A DNA stretch of 64,000 nucleotides from Burkholderia anthina (GCF_902498995.1 NZ_CABVLY010000027.1:33414-97413), one strand, 5' to 3'; shown: positions 1 to 10,078, numbered from the stretch's first letter. Program-made: numbers and translations. The notes: generated by a model not told the origin, from the letters alone.

Positions 1-28
1 GGTCGCCGCGCGGGTTCTTTCTGATCAT
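1..28 (-). CDS. possible next operon gene, 5' end only
   Basis: An ATG overlaps the stop of the QueD-like gene in the ATGA arrangement and opens a frame (M-I-R-K-N-P-R-G-D) that runs off the left edge. Tight overlap is typical of translationally coupled operon members, so this may be the fourth gene of the zinc-limitation operon. Only nine codons are visible, so no product can be named and the start could be accidental. Confidence 0.3.
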
Positions 29-606
29 CGGGATTCCTGCATAGATGGGACGCGATCGCGCGCGAGCCGGTCGAACAGGCCGGGATCGCGCCACTGCGCG
101 GCGATGGCCGGCGAGAACACGATCGCGTCGAGATCGATGCGGCCCATGCGCGGATTGAACGCATCGTCGCGGAAACACTGCGCGTAGCCGGTCTCGGTTT
201 CGTGAACGATCACCGAATGCAGATGTACGTCGGCCTCGCCGTTCGACATCGCGGTGCCGGACAGCACCGCGTCGACGAGACGAAACAGCACGCGCGAGAA
301 CTGCTCGGCACTCGGCGAAACGGGCAGCAGCACCCAGCGCTCCGAGTGCCGGCGCATGCTGTCGACGTAGTCGCGATCGTCGCCGGACCACAGCGTCACC
401 GCATGGTCGAACGCGTCGATCAGGTCGCGCACGTCGCCTTTGAGCAGCCCGAAGTCGTACACCATCTGCCCGTTGTCGAGCGCATGCGCTTCGAGCAGCA
501 GTTCGACCTTGTACGAGTGACCGTGGATCGAATGCGAGCAGCGCCGCGTGCTGCAGCCGCGCACGATGTGCGCGTTCTCGAACCGGAACAGCTTGCGGAT
601 CAGCAT
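25..606 (-). CDS. queD: 6-carboxytetrahydropterin synthase / 6-pyruvoyl-tetrahydropterin synthase family (QueD-like)
   Basis: This 193-residue protein belongs to the QueD/PTPS fold family, which converts dihydroneopterin triphosphate to 6-carboxytetrahydropterin (queuosine route) or 6-pyruvoyl-tetrahydropterin. The zinc-ligand histidines are visible as His13 and the HGH motif at His28/His30. Cys18 and Cys23 lie just before HGH, and a V-H-E-T-E-T-G-Y-A stretch near residue 135 matches the C-terminal catalytic motif. It overlaps the folE2 stop by a few bases and is the third gene of a zinc-limitation operon, so it would use the product of FolE2. It is longer than typical QueD (about 120 residues). 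A separate housekeeping QueD elsewhere is likely, making this a stress paralogue; that is inference. The queuosine, folate or biopterin branch cannot be decided from sequence. Confidence 0.85.
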   Translation of the reverse strand: MLIRKLFRFENAHIVRGCSTRRCSHSIHGHSYKVELLLEAHALDNGQMVYDFGLLKGDVRDLIDAFDHAVTLWSGDDRDYVDSMRRHSERWVLLPVSPSAEQFSRVLFRLVDAVLSGTAMSNGEADVHLHSVIVHETETGYAQCFRDDAFNPRMGRIDLDAIVFSPAIAAQWRDPGLFDRLARDRVPSMQESR

Positions 607-1520
607 GCGGGAAACGCGTCACGCGCCGGCGCCGCCCACGCGACCGCATCGTGCGGATGCAGGCTTTCCAGATGACGCACGTGAACGCGCGGATTCGCAT
701 AGGCCCCGTCCAGCGCCGCCTGGACGCGCCGCGCGGCATCCTCGACGAACATCAGGTTCTCGCCGTTCAGCACCGCGAACGCCTGTTCGTCCGCGCGCTT
801 CACGGCGGTCTGCACCGGCGTGCCGAGCGCATGCTCGACGCGATCGATCAGCGCGATCAGCCCGAGGGGCGCGTGGCCGGCGGCAAGCCCGACGTCGACG
901 ACCGCTTCGCTGCGCTGACTGTGCGGCGTCGCGGCGGTCGCGTGTCGCTGCAGCCATGCGGCGACGGCGGCCGGTTCCACGCGATCGTCGCGGCCGAACA
1001 CGGCGAGAAACGCCTGTTCGACCCAGTGCCGCGACAGTGCGGCCGAGCACGGGCACGTCGACGCATAGACGATCGTCACCTGCGCGTGCAGCGCGAACAG
1101 GTCGCCCGTCAGCGTCGCGTCGAGCCGCACCGGATACGACTTCCAGCCGGCCAGCCCTGCGGTGACGAGCGCCGGACGGCGCGCCAGCAGGTCGAAATGC
1201 AGCCGCAGCCGTGCGCTGCGCGTGCCGCAGTCGCGATGGCTGTCGACCATCTCGTGCAGCAAGCGCCGCAGGCCGGCCGCCGACAGCGCGTCGCCGTCGC
1301 CCAGCGTGTCGAGCAGCCGGTACAGCCGCGACATGTGGATGCCTTTCACGTGCGGCGCGGGCAGATCGACCTGGATGTCGGCGCGCGCATGCACGTCGCG
1401 CCGGCAGCCGGGTTCGGCCACCGCAACGGGCAGGTCGATGCCCTGCATGCCGACCCAGTCGAGCGGGCGGTGCCGCGGCGCGGCGTCGGTCACGGAAATA
1501 TCGGGAAGCGGTGCATTCAT
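600..1520 (-). CDS. folE2: GTP cyclohydrolase FolE2 (type IB)
   Basis: FolE2 converts GTP to 7,8-dihydroneopterin triphosphate, the first step of folate and queuosine synthesis. Unlike FolE it does not strictly need zinc, so bacteria use it when zinc is scarce. Family features seen are the T-C-P-C-S-A-A-L-S segment near residue 150 and the P-H-S-Q-R-S-E-A segment about fifty residues later. I place the start at M-N-A-P-L-P-D rather than a longer in-frame ATG ten codons upstream, because conservation begins there. The length of 306 residues is normal. It lies between the COG0523 GTPase and the QueD-like gene, and the trio makes functional sense as one Zur-controlled unit. Confidence 0.93.
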   Translation of the reverse strand: MNAPLPDISVTDAAPRHRPLDWVGMQGIDLPVAVAEPGCRRDVHARADIQVDLPAPHVKGIHMSRLYRLLDTLGDGDALSAAGLRRLLHEMVDSHRDCGTRSARLRLHFDLLARRPALVTAGLAGWKSYPVRLDATLTGDLFALHAQVTIVYASTCPCSAALSRHWVEQAFLAVFGRDDRVEPAAVAAWLQRHATAATPHSQRSEAVVDVGLAAGHAPLGLIALIDRVEHALGTPVQTAVKRADEQAFAVLNGENLMFVEDAARRVQAALDGAYANPRVHVRHLESLHPHDAVAWAAPARDAFPAC

Positions 1521-1578
1521 GCTCGGAGTCCGGTGGAGCGCCTTCTCCATCCGGTTCGATGCAGGAAGCGCATTCGGG

Positions 1579-2787
<1,209 letters not shown>

Positions 2788-2821
2788 CGGGCGATTCCGG
2801 AAGCGGGACGTTGGACAGGGG

Positions 2822-2856
2822 ATGATATATTGTATCGCTACGATATAACATATCAT
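2822..2856 (-). promoter_or_regulatory. Zur-box-like inverted repeat upstream of zigA-folE2-queD
   Basis: Two 16-base arms, ATGATATATTGTATCG and the reverse complement of ATGATATGTTATATCG, flank a 3-base centre (CTA). They match at 14 of 16 positions. The site is AT-rich in a GC-rich genome and contains the GATAT-GTTATA core typical of Zur operators (GTTATAACAT-like). It ends 35 bases before the zigA start, so it probably overlaps the promoter. Regulator identity is inferred from the gene content downstream; the symmetry is seen directly. Confidence 0.75.
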
Positions 2857-2993
2857 TTCAGACGTCCAGCACGACGGCAATGTGGCAACGCGTCAACGAA
2901 CGCACGGTCGCGGCGGCGGCGTACGCGTCATGCCGTTTGAAAGGTGGGGTTGATAAGCTGCCCGGCGAGACCGTCGGCCCCCCTCCAGACACC

Positions 2994-3809
2994 ATGAAAA
3001 ACAACACGCTTGCCACGCTGTTACTGTGCGCTGCCGTCCCCGGCGTCGCACTCGCACAATCGGTCGCGGCGCCCGCGCTGAAGCCGGGCGATACCTGGAC
3101 CTACATCGACACGGTCGAAATCGGCCCGAACGGCTGGCGCCAGACGCGCGACCAGATTTCCGTGCAGCGCACCACGTCGGATCACATCTACGTCGAAACC
3201 CGGCAGAGCGGCACGACGCAGGCGCCGCGCGAGTTGATCGTCGACGCGGACTGGAGCCGTTCGCGCAACGTCAACGGCACCGAAACCGTGGTGAACCGGC
3301 CGCTTGCGTTTCCGCTGACGGCCGGCAAGACGTGGACGGTCAAATACAGCGAGGCGCACCCGAATCCGCAGCACGCGTCGGAAGCGTACGACACGCATTA
3401 CAAGGTGGTCGGCCCCGATACCGTCACCGTGGCCGGCGGCAAGTTCGATGCGATCAAGATCGAGGCCGAAGGGACGTGGAACGCGCAAACCGCGCCGGGA
3501 CAGTCGATCACGTCCGGCGTGTCCCGCAACGCCGGCGGCTCGACGATCGTGATGCAGAGCCGCAACAACGGGACGGTGGCACAGACCGGCAAGACCTACA
3601 AGGCGTTCTGGTACGTGCCGTCGGTGGGCCGATGGGTCAAGTCGGTCGAGGAGTACTACGACGTGAACGGCGTGCGGACCGCGCGCTATTCGAACGAACT
3701 GGCGTCGTACCAGCGCGCCGGGACGGCCAGCGGCAGCGGCGCGCCGTTGGCCGGCGGGCCCGCGACCGTGACCGCGTCGCCGGAAGGCCCGCCGCCCGGC
3801 GATCAATGA
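2994..3809 (+). CDS. secreted or periplasmic protein of unknown function
   Basis: The frame is open from 2880, but the start chosen is M-K-N-N-T-L-A-T because a clean Sec signal peptide follows (two-residue basic start, hydrophobic core L-L-L-C-A-A-V-P-G-V-A-L, cleavage near A-L-A-Q). The mature 250 residues contain short repeated beta-strand patterns such as G-D-T-W-T-Y and G-K-T-W-T-V, many Thr/Val/Tyr alternations, and a low-complexity Gly/Ala/Pro tail (last 35 residues). I do not recognise a family. It is divergent from zigA with about 200 bases between starts, and the Zur-like repeat could in principle affect it too. No promoter of its own is evident. Confidence 0.72.
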   Translation: MKNNTLATLLLCAAVPGVALAQSVAAPALKPGDTWTYIDTVEIGPNGWRQTRDQISVQRTTSDHIYVETRQSGTTQAPRELIVDADWSRSRNVNGTETVVNRPLAFPLTAGKTWTVKYSEAHPNPQHASEAYDTHYKVVGPDTVTVAGGKFDAIKIEAEGTWNAQTAPGQSITSGVSRNAGGSTIVMQSRNNGTVAQTGKTYKAFWYVPSVGRWVKSVEEYYDVNGVRTARYSNELASYQRAGTASGSGAPLAGGPATVTASPEGPPPGDQ

Positions 3810-3821
3810 CGTAGCGCTCCG

Positions 3822-5033
3822 TTACGTATAAAGCGACGCCGGCGGCAACTCCCCCGTCAGCGCAAACCGGCCGACATCGCGCAGCCGATAGTCGAGCGGA
3901 TCGTGCAGCGTATGCGTGCGGGCATTCCGCCAGAAGCGGTCGAGGCCGAGCGTCGCGGCCGTCGCACGCGCGCCGCACGCATCGAACAGCGCCTCGCCGT
4001 TCTCGAGCGCCGCGCGCTGCGCGACGATCTTCGCTTCCGACACGGCGAGCGCCGCTTCCGCGCGTTCGTCGGCCGTCAACGCGTGACGACGCGTCCACGC
4101 GCGCTGCAGTTCGACGGCCGCGCGATCGGCCAGCGACGCGGCGGCAACGGCCTGCACGCGCATGTCGCCGAAGCGCTGCAGCGTATAGGGATCGTCGCTC
4201 GCCTGTGCGACGCCCGAGTGTATCCACGGCCGGCCCTGTTGCTGCACGTAGTCGCGCGCCTCGGCGAGCGCGCCTTCCGCGAGCCCGACGAACAGGTTCG
4301 TCAGCACGAGCTGCGACACGAGCGTGCGCAGCGTCGCGCGCGGCGTCGGCGGCGCTTCGGAGCGATGCAGCACTTCGTCGGGCGCGAGCGTCACGCCGTC
4401 GAAGCGCACGCTGCCGCTGTCGGTCTGGCGCTGGCCGATCGGATCCCAGTCTTCGTTGACGGCAATCCCGTCGCGATCGGTCGGCACCACGCCGAACACG
4501 GCGCGGCCGGTTGCCGGATCGTGCGCGGACACCGTCATCCGCTGCGAACCGCGTGTGCCGGAGCAGAAGCCCTTCACGCCGTCGAGCCGGTAGCCGCCGT
4601 CCGGCGTCGCGGTGGCCACGAGACGCGTGTCGAGCGGATTGACCGCATTGCCCCACCACCAACGGTGCTCGACCGTGCCGCGCAGATAGCGTTCGCGCTG
4701 TGCCGCGCTGCCCCACACGTCGACGCTCACCACCTGCAGGATCTGGAACCCGACCAGATGCGCGAGCGCGCTGTCGACGCGCGCGATCCGCCGGATCGTG
4801 TCGTAGACCTCGGGCCACGCGGCTTCCTGTCCGCCGAATTCGCGCGGCACAGCGAGCGTCAGCAGGCCCGCGTCGGCGAGCCACTGCTTCTCGTCCGCCG
4901 CGTGCCCGCCCGCGCGATCGCGCGCGGCGGCCGTCGCGCGCAGCGCGTCGATGGCACGCGTCAGCGCAGCGGCGTCGACGCCGTGCGCCCCGGTATCCGG
5001 CGCAAGCGCTGCCGGGCCACGTGGATCGTTCAT
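3822..5033 (-). CDS. acyl-CoA-dehydrogenase-type flavin monooxygenase (DszC/SfnB-like)
   Basis: This 403-residue protein has the acyl-CoA dehydrogenase fold: an N-terminal helical domain (W-L-A-D-A-G-L-L-T-L-A-V-P-R-E-F-G-G), a middle beta domain (G-V-K-G-F-C-S-G) and a C-terminal four-helix bundle. The fold is shared with FMNH2-dependent monooxygenases acting on organosulfur compounds (DszC, SfnB/SfnC). Its place at the end of an operon with a MetNIQ-type transporter and a DszA/NtaA-type monooxygenase argues for S-oxidation or desulfurisation rather than fatty-acid oxidation. It overlaps the upstream gene by 4 bases. The substrate cannot be read from sequence. Confidence 0.75.
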   Translation of the reverse strand: MNDPRGPAALAPDTGAHGVDAAALTRAIDALRATAAARDRAGGHAADEKQWLADAGLLTLAVPREFGGQEAAWPEVYDTIRRIARVDSALAHLVGFQILQVVSVDVWGSAAQRERYLRGTVEHRWWWGNAVNPLDTRLVATATPDGGYRLDGVKGFCSGTRGSQRMTVSAHDPATGRAVFGVVPTDRDGIAVNEDWDPIGQRQTDSGSVRFDGVTLAPDEVLHRSEAPPTPRATLRTLVSQLVLTNLFVGLAEGALAEARDYVQQQGRPWIHSGVAQASDDPYTLQRFGDMRVQAVAAASLADRAAVELQRAWTRRHALTADERAEAALAVSEAKIVAQRAALENGEALFDACGARATAATLGLDRFWRNARTHTLHDPLDYRLRDVGRFALTGELPPASLYT

Positions 5034-5887
5034 GCAACAGCTTCCTGTTCAATGGTTTCGAGCGCAACGGCCGCATCCGACAACGGCACGAGCGCGTCGA
5101 GGCGGCGGCCGGTCAGCCGCGCCAGGATCTCGCGCCGCCAGTCGTCGTAGATCGCGCGATATTCGGCGATATCCGCGCCGAACACATGCGCAGTATGCGC
5201 GTATTCGTCGTGCAGATAGCCGTCGAGCCGCGCCTGCGTTTCCTCGTCGGCGGCGATCACGCGATCGATCAGCGCATCGCGCTCCGCGGCCGGCAACGCG
5301 TTCAACGTGTCGAACCACCACTGGACGATCTGCACGCGGTGCCACTCCTCGTCCGGCCGGATCCGGTTCTCGCCATGCTCGCGCATCGCGCCGTCGGCGA
5401 TGCCGCCGGTCTTGCGCTGGATCCACAGCTTCGCGAGGATGTGCAGCTCGTAATGCCATTCGAACGCGAGGAAGCCGGCCACGTCGCGCACCGCGATATC
5501 GCCGATGCGTTCCCAGTGCGCGGCGACCAGCTGCTCGACTTCCGGCAGCGGATCGCGGCCCGTCAGTTCGGTCACGCGCTCGCGGCCGATCGCCGCGTGC
5601 GCGCCGTCGTCGCCGAGCTGGCGCGACAGGATCAGCTGAAAATGCGGATCGTCGCGAAACAGCGTGTCGATCGCTTTCGCGACGACCTGCACGATGAACA
5701 GGTCGTGCGACGCCATCTTCGTGTAGTAGTCGGCGACGGCGGCCCGTTCGTCGTCGTTGCGCGGTTCGCGCGGCGGCGTTGCCAGCTTGTCCGGAAAGCC
5801 GGGACGATGGCGTCGCGCGACCGCCAGAAACAGCGCTTCCTCGAATTGTCCGTTCCACTCGCGCGGCGCGCCGATGGGTAGGGTCAT
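5030..5887 (-). CDS. putative ferritin-like (diiron-type) protein, function unknown
   Basis: This 285-residue, mostly helical soluble protein has several acidic/His pairs at helix-like spacing: D-D-G-A-H near 95, F-E-W-H-Y-E-L-H near 143, D-E-E-W-H near 180, and D-E-Y-A-H near 228. Repeated E-x-x-H patterns are the signature of ferritin-like diiron carboxylate proteins, so it may be an oxygenase-type partner of the flavin enzymes around it. I cannot assign it to a named family with confidence. It starts 54 bases after metI and is followed by the ACAD-type gene with a 4-base overlap, so all are co-transcribed. Confidence 0.6.
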   Translation of the reverse strand: MTLPIGAPREWNGQFEEALFLAVARRHRPGFPDKLATPPREPRNDDERAAVADYYTKMASHDLFIVQVVAKAIDTLFRDDPHFQLILSRQLGDDGAHAAIGRERVTELTGRDPLPEVEQLVAAHWERIGDIAVRDVAGFLAFEWHYELHILAKLWIQRKTGGIADGAMREHGENRIRPDEEWHRVQIVQWWFDTLNALPAAERDALIDRVIAADEETQARLDGYLHDEYAHTAHVFGADIAEYRAIYDDWRREILARLTGRRLDALVPLSDAAVALETIEQEAVA

Positions 5888-5941
5888 GGGTATCGTTCTC
5901 TCAGGGTCTTCGATGAAAAGAGCCGGCGCTCGTGGCGCCGC

Positions 5942-6598
5942 TCAGGTACGCCGGGTCACGTGTCGGACCAGGCGGTCGCCGGTGATTTGCACGGCGGAAA
6001 CGAGGGCGATCAGGATCACGATCACGGTCGCCATGACAGTGGTGTCGAAACGCTGGTAGCCGTAGCGGATCGCGAGATCGCCGAGCCCGCCCGCGCCGAC
6101 GGCGCCCGCCATCGCGGTCGAGCCGATCAGCGCGACGACGGTGATCGTGAAGCCGCCGAGCATGCCGGGCAGCGCTTCGGGCAGCAGCACGTGCCACACG
6201 ATATGGCGGCGCTTCGCGCCCATCGCGAGCGCGGCCTCGATCAGCCCGCGATCGACTTCGCGCAGGCTCACTTCGGCGATCCGCGCGAAGAACGGAATCG
6301 CGGCGATCGACAGCGGCACGACGGCCGCCCAGACGCCGATGGTCGTGCCGATCAGCACGCGCGTGAACGGCAGCAGCGCGACGAGCAGGATGATGAACGG
6401 CGTCGAGCGGAACACGTTGACGAGCGCGCCGAGCACCGCGTTCACGCCGCGCCGCGCGTAGATGCCGCCGGGCGCGGTCGTCACGAGGATCACCGCGAGC
6501 GGGATGCCGATCAGCGCGGCGATCGCGGCCGATGCGGCGACCATCGACAGGGTGTCGCGAATCGCGTCGAGCAGCTCGGGCCACCAGAGATCAAACAT
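5942..6598 (-). CDS. metI: MetI-type ABC transporter permease
   Basis: This is the inner-membrane permease subunit of a methionine-uptake-family ABC importer (218 residues, normal length). It has about five membrane helices and the ABC-permease EAA loop around E-A-A-L-A-M-G-A, which contacts the ATPase. The start M-F-D-L-W-W-P-E is chosen because it overlaps the metN stop by 8 bases, as in other metNI pairs; the longer upstream frame lies inside metN. The substrate may be D/L-methionine or another sulfur compound, given the oxidoreductases in the same operon. Confidence 0.9.
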   Translation of the reverse strand: MFDLWWPELLDAIRDTLSMVAASAAIAALIGIPLAVILVTTAPGGIYARRGVNAVLGALVNVFRSTPFIILLVALLPFTRVLIGTTIGVWAAVVPLSIAAIPFFARIAEVSLREVDRGLIEAALAMGAKRRHIVWHVLLPEALPGMLGGFTITVVALIGSTAMAGAVGAGGLGDLAIRYGYQRFDTTVMATVIVILIALVSAVQITGDRLVRHVTRRT

Positions 6599-7769
6599 AC
6601 CCGAGCACCTCCGCGTGATTCGCGTGGCGACGCGCCCGTTCGAGCAGCGCGGCGACCGCGCCGCCACGTGCCGACGACGGGCCCGCTTCGTCCGCGCGCG
6701 GCAACGCCGCGATCACGAGACGCCCCTGCGCATGCCCCTGGATGCGTTCGATCCCGCCGTGCAGGAAACGCACCGAGCCGCCGAGCGCCGCCGCGAGCGC
6801 GCCGACGTCCGGCTCGCCGCCGCTTTCGCCCGTATAGCGGACGTCGAGCACGACCTGCGCGCCGTCGGGAAGCGCGGCCAGCTCGGGCAACGGCTGCACG
6901 CGCGCGGCCAGTTCGGCCGGCAGGTCGTGCACCAGCGTGCTGAGCAGCGCGCGCGTCGCGCCATGCCGCGGCGCGCCGAACACGCGCCACACGGGGCCGG
7001 TTTCGACGACCTCGCCCTGTTCGATCACCGCGACCGTGTCGCACACCGCACGGATCACTTCCATCTCGTGCGTGATCAGCACGATCGTCAGGCCGAGGCG
7101 GCGATTGATGTCGGCGAGCAGTGCGAGGATCGACTGCGTCGTCTCGGGATCGAGCGCCGACGTCGCCTCGTCGCACAGCAGCACCTCCGGATCGTGCACC
7201 AGCGCCCGCGCGATGCCGACGCGCTGCTTCTGGCCGCCCGACAGGCTCGCCGGATACGCGTCGCGCTTCGCGGCGAGCCCGACGAGTTCGAGCAAGGCAT
7301 CGACCTTGCGCACGCGCTCGGCCTTCGGCACGCCGGCGATCTTCAGCGGCAGCGCGACGTTCTCGAACACCGTCTTCGCCGACAGCAGGTTGAAATGCTG
7401 GAACACCATCCCGGTGCGGCGGCGCAGCGCGACGAGCCCGTCCTCGTCGAGCGCGCCGACGTCGACGCCCTGCACGCGCACGCTGCCCGAGCTCGGGCGT
7501 TCGAGCCCGTTCACGAGCCGCAGCAGCGTCGACTTGCCGGCGCCGCTGCGGCCGATGATGCCGAACACCTCGCCGCGCCGCACGTCGAGCGTCACGTCGC
7601 GCAGCGCGGCGGCCTGGCCGCGCGGCGTCGCGAACACCTTGCCGACGTGCGCGAGCGACACGGCCGCGCCGCCGGCCGACGCAACCGCTTCTTCATGAGC
7701 GGCCGGACCGGCGCCGGCCCGCACGGCCGATGCCTCGATGAAACCCAGCGTATCGAACAATTGCGTCAT
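6591..7769 (-). CDS. metN: MetN-type ABC transporter ATP-binding protein with NIL domain
   Basis: This is the ATPase subunit (392 residues). It carries Walker A G-R-S-G-A-G-K-S-T near residue 75, Q-loop M-V-F-Q-H-F-N-L-L, signature L-S-G-G-Q-K-Q-R-V, Walker B V-L-L-C-D-E-A-T-S-A-L-D and switch His in I-T-H-E-M. The C-terminal hundred residues match the NIL substrate-sensing domain of MetN. It is unusually long at the N-terminus, with about 35 Ala/Gly-rich residues before the ATPase core. It sits 18 bases after the LLM monooxygenase gene and overlaps metI. Confidence 0.93.
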   Translation of the reverse strand: MTQLFDTLGFIEASAVRAGAGPAAHEEAVASAGGAAVSLAHVGKVFATPRGQAAALRDVTLDVRRGEVFGIIGRSGAGKSTLLRLVNGLERPSSGSVRVQGVDVGALDEDGLVALRRRTGMVFQHFNLLSAKTVFENVALPLKIAGVPKAERVRKVDALLELVGLAAKRDAYPASLSGGQKQRVGIARALVHDPEVLLCDEATSALDPETTQSILALLADINRRLGLTIVLITHEMEVIRAVCDTVAVIEQGEVVETGPVWRVFGAPRHGATRALLSTLVHDLPAELAARVQPLPELAALPDGAQVVLDVRYTGESGGEPDVGALAAALGGSVRFLHGGIERIQGHAQGRLVIAALPRADEAGPSSARGGAVAALLERARRHANHAEVLGYV

Positions 7770-7787
7770 CGCTTCGCTCCGTCACGT

Positions 7788-9206
7788 TCATGCATGCGCG
7801 GGATGCGCCGGTTCGGCGTGCGGCGCGGCAGCCGTCCGGTACTGCGCGCCGGTATGCCACGCGGGCAGTCGCGCGCCGCCGCCGAACAGCTTCTCGCGCA
7901 GCGTCGGCGCGGGATCGTAGTCTTCCTTGTAGACGCCGCGGCTCTGCAGCTCGGGCACGACCCAGTCGACGAAATCCTCGAACGACTCGGGCATCACCGT
8001 GCGCGTCAGATTGAAGCCGTCGATGCCGGTCTCGTCGATCCACGACTGCAGTTCGTCCGCGACCTGCGACGGCGAACCGACGATCGGCGCATAGCGGCCG
8101 CCGAGCGACATCTGTTCGAGCATCCGGCGCACGGTCCACGTGCCGGTCGTGCTCTTGCGCGAGATCGCGTCGACGGCCGACTGGATCGAATCGGTCTTCA
8201 CGTACGAGATCGGTTCGTCGAGGCCGTACTTCGCGAAGTCGATGCCGGTCGAACTCGCGAAGTGCGCCAGGCCGGCTTCCGGGCTCGCGTAGCGCCGGTA
8301 TTCGTCGAACTTCTCGCGAGCGAGCAATTCGGTCTCGGCCGTCACGACGCTCACGCCGGCAAAGATCTTGATCGACGCCGGATCGCGGCCCTGCCGCGCG
8401 GCAGCCGCACGAATGTCGAGCGCGGCCGCACGCGCGGCGGCCTTGCTCTGGCCGTTCACGAACACGCACTCCGCGTGCCGCCCCGCGAACTGCACGCCGC
8501 GCGCCGACGAACCGGCCTGGTACAGCACCGGCGTGCGCTGCAGCGACGGCTCGCTCAGATGGATCGCGTCGACCGAATAGAACGGCCCGTCGTGCTTCAC
8601 GCGCCGCACCTTGCCCGGCTGCGCGAACACGCGCGCGTGCGCGTCGCGGATCACCGCGTCGTCGTCCCAGCTCTGCTCCCACAGCTTGTAGACGACGTCC
8701 ATGTAGTCGTCCGCGCGCTCGTAGCGGTCGTCGTGGCCGATCTGCTGCGCGAGGCCCATCCCGCGCGCGGCGCTGTCGAGATAGCCGGTCACGATGTTCC
8801 AGCCCACCCGCCCCTTGGTCAGGTGATCGAGCGTCGACATCCGGCGCGCGAACAGATACGGCGGCTCGTAGGTCAGGTTCGCGGTCACGCCGAAGCCGAG
8901 ATGCCGCGTGACCTGCGCCATCGCCGGCACGAGCAGCAGCGGATCGTTGACGGGCACCTGCACCGATTCGCGCAGCGCGGTGTCGGGGCTGCCGCCGAAC
9001 ACGTCGTACACGCCGACGATGTCCGCGAGAAAGATCCCGTCGAACTTGCCGCGTTCGAGCGTCTTCGCGAGATCGGCCCAGTAGTCGAGATCGGTGTAGT
9101 GCGCTGAGCGGTCGCGCGGATGGGTCCACAGCCCGTGGTTGATGTGCCCGACGCAGTTCATGTTGAACGCGTTGAGCAGGATCTTCTTGCGGTTCGCCGT
9201 CGTCAT
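7788..9206 (-). CDS. LLM-class flavin-dependent monooxygenase (NtaA/SnaA/DszA family)
   Basis: This 472-residue two-component FMN-dependent monooxygenase has the family's opening K-K-I-L-L-N-A-F-N-M-N-C-V-G-H, the W-T-H-P segment, a central G-R-V-G-W-N-I-V-T block and A-G-S-S-A-R-G. Such enzymes use FMNH2 from a separate reductase to oxidise aminopolycarboxylates, sulfones or related compounds. The reading frame stays open for kilobases upstream, but the start is M-T-T-A-N-R-K-K just before conserved sequence, 11 bases after metQ. With the ACAD-type enzyme it resembles a DszA/DszC pair, which points to C-S bond cleavage of the imported compound. No flavin reductase is seen in the window. Confidence 0.87.
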   Translation of the reverse strand: MTTANRKKILLNAFNMNCVGHINHGLWTHPRDRSAHYTDLDYWADLAKTLERGKFDGIFLADIVGVYDVFGGSPDTALRESVQVPVNDPLLLVPAMAQVTRHLGFGVTANLTYEPPYLFARRMSTLDHLTKGRVGWNIVTGYLDSAARGMGLAQQIGHDDRYERADDYMDVVYKLWEQSWDDDAVIRDAHARVFAQPGKVRRVKHDGPFYSVDAIHLSEPSLQRTPVLYQAGSSARGVQFAGRHAECVFVNGQSKAAARAAALDIRAAAARQGRDPASIKIFAGVSVVTAETELLAREKFDEYRRYASPEAGLAHFASSTGIDFAKYGLDEPISYVKTDSIQSAVDAISRKSTTGTWTVRRMLEQMSLGGRYAPIVGSPSQVADELQSWIDETGIDGFNLTRTVMPESFEDFVDWVVPELQSRGVYKEDYDPAPTLREKLFGGGARLPAWHTGAQYRTAAAPHAEPAHPAHA

Positions 9207-9217
9207 GGTCGCCTCCG

Positions 9218-10078
9218 TCACCACGCGATCGCGTACAGCGAGCCGAACGCGTTGTCGAGCGCACGGCGCACCGCCGGCGAGTGCTGGTAGATCGCGATGA
9301 ACTTGCGGATGCGCGGATCGTTCACGCTGTCGGGCCGCACGACCCACTGGATCGCGAAACGCTTGTTCTCGGTGCCGTCGAACAGCAGCGCGCTGTTCGG
9401 GTCGGTCGTGCCGGCGAGCTTGATGAAGCTCGGGTAGCCCTGCGCGAGATCGACGTCGTCGAGCGAGCGTGCGAGCTGCGACGCTTCGAGCGGAATGATC
9501 TTCAGGTGCTTCGGGTTCGACACGATGTCGTGCGTGGTCGCGCGGTAGTCGGTGCCCGGCTTCAGCGTGATGAGGCCCGCGCGCTGCAGCAGCAACAGCC
9601 CGCGCCCGCCGTTGACCGGATCGTTCGCGATCGCGACGCGCGCGCCGTCCTTCAGCTCGGCGAAGCTTTTCACCTTCTTCGAATAGAGGCCGATCTTCAT
9701 GATCGTGCCGGGCGCGATCGACACGAAATCGTAGCCGCCCTGCTTCTTCGCGTTCTCGAGAAACGGGATGTGCTGGAAGTAGTTGACGTCGATGTCCTTG
9801 TTCGCGAGCGCCGCGTTCGGCGTATTCCAGTCGGTGAACTCGACGATCTTCACGTCGAGCCCCTGCGCCTTCGCCTCCTTCGCGGCGATCTTCAGCGCTT
9901 CGATCTGCGGGCTGGTCGAGATGCCGACCTTCAGCGGCGCGGTATCGGCGCGCGCGCCGTTCGGCAGCACGAGGCCGAGCGACACCGCGAGCCATGCGGC
10001 CGCGAGCAGACGGGCCGGGCGGATCAGCCGCGCGATGCGGCCGGAGGAAAAGCGGGCGGGAAAAACGGGATGCAGCAT
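9218..10078 (-). CDS. metQ: MetQ/NlpA-type ABC transporter substrate-binding protein
   Basis: This is a periplasmic binding protein of the NlpA/MetQ family (286 residues). The mature part begins near T-A-P-L-K-V-G-I-S-T-S-P and includes F-T-D-W-N-T-P-N-A-A-L, D-V-N-Y-F-Q-H-I-P-F-L and G-L-L-L-L-Q-R-A-G-L, all typical of MetQ. A long twin-Arg-poor signal region with a hydrophobic core (L-L-A-A-A-W-L-A-V-S-L-G-L-V-L) and A-R-A-D cleavage is seen; there is no lipobox Cys, so it should be soluble. The start is ATG at 10078, supported by AGGAGA about ten bases upstream; a TTG seven codons earlier lies on that ribosome site. It is the first gene of the operon. Confidence 0.9.
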   Translation of the reverse strand: MLHPVFPARFSSGRIARLIRPARLLAAAWLAVSLGLVLPNGARADTAPLKVGISTSPQIEALKIAAKEAKAQGLDVKIVEFTDWNTPNAALANKDIDVNYFQHIPFLENAKKQGGYDFVSIAPGTIMKIGLYSKKVKSFAELKDGARVAIANDPVNGGRGLLLLQRAGLITLKPGTDYRATTHDIVSNPKHLKIIPLEASQLARSLDDVDLAQGYPSFIKLAGTTDPNSALLFDGTENKRFAIQWVVRPDSVNDPRIRKFIAIYQHSPAVRRALDNAFGSLYAIAW

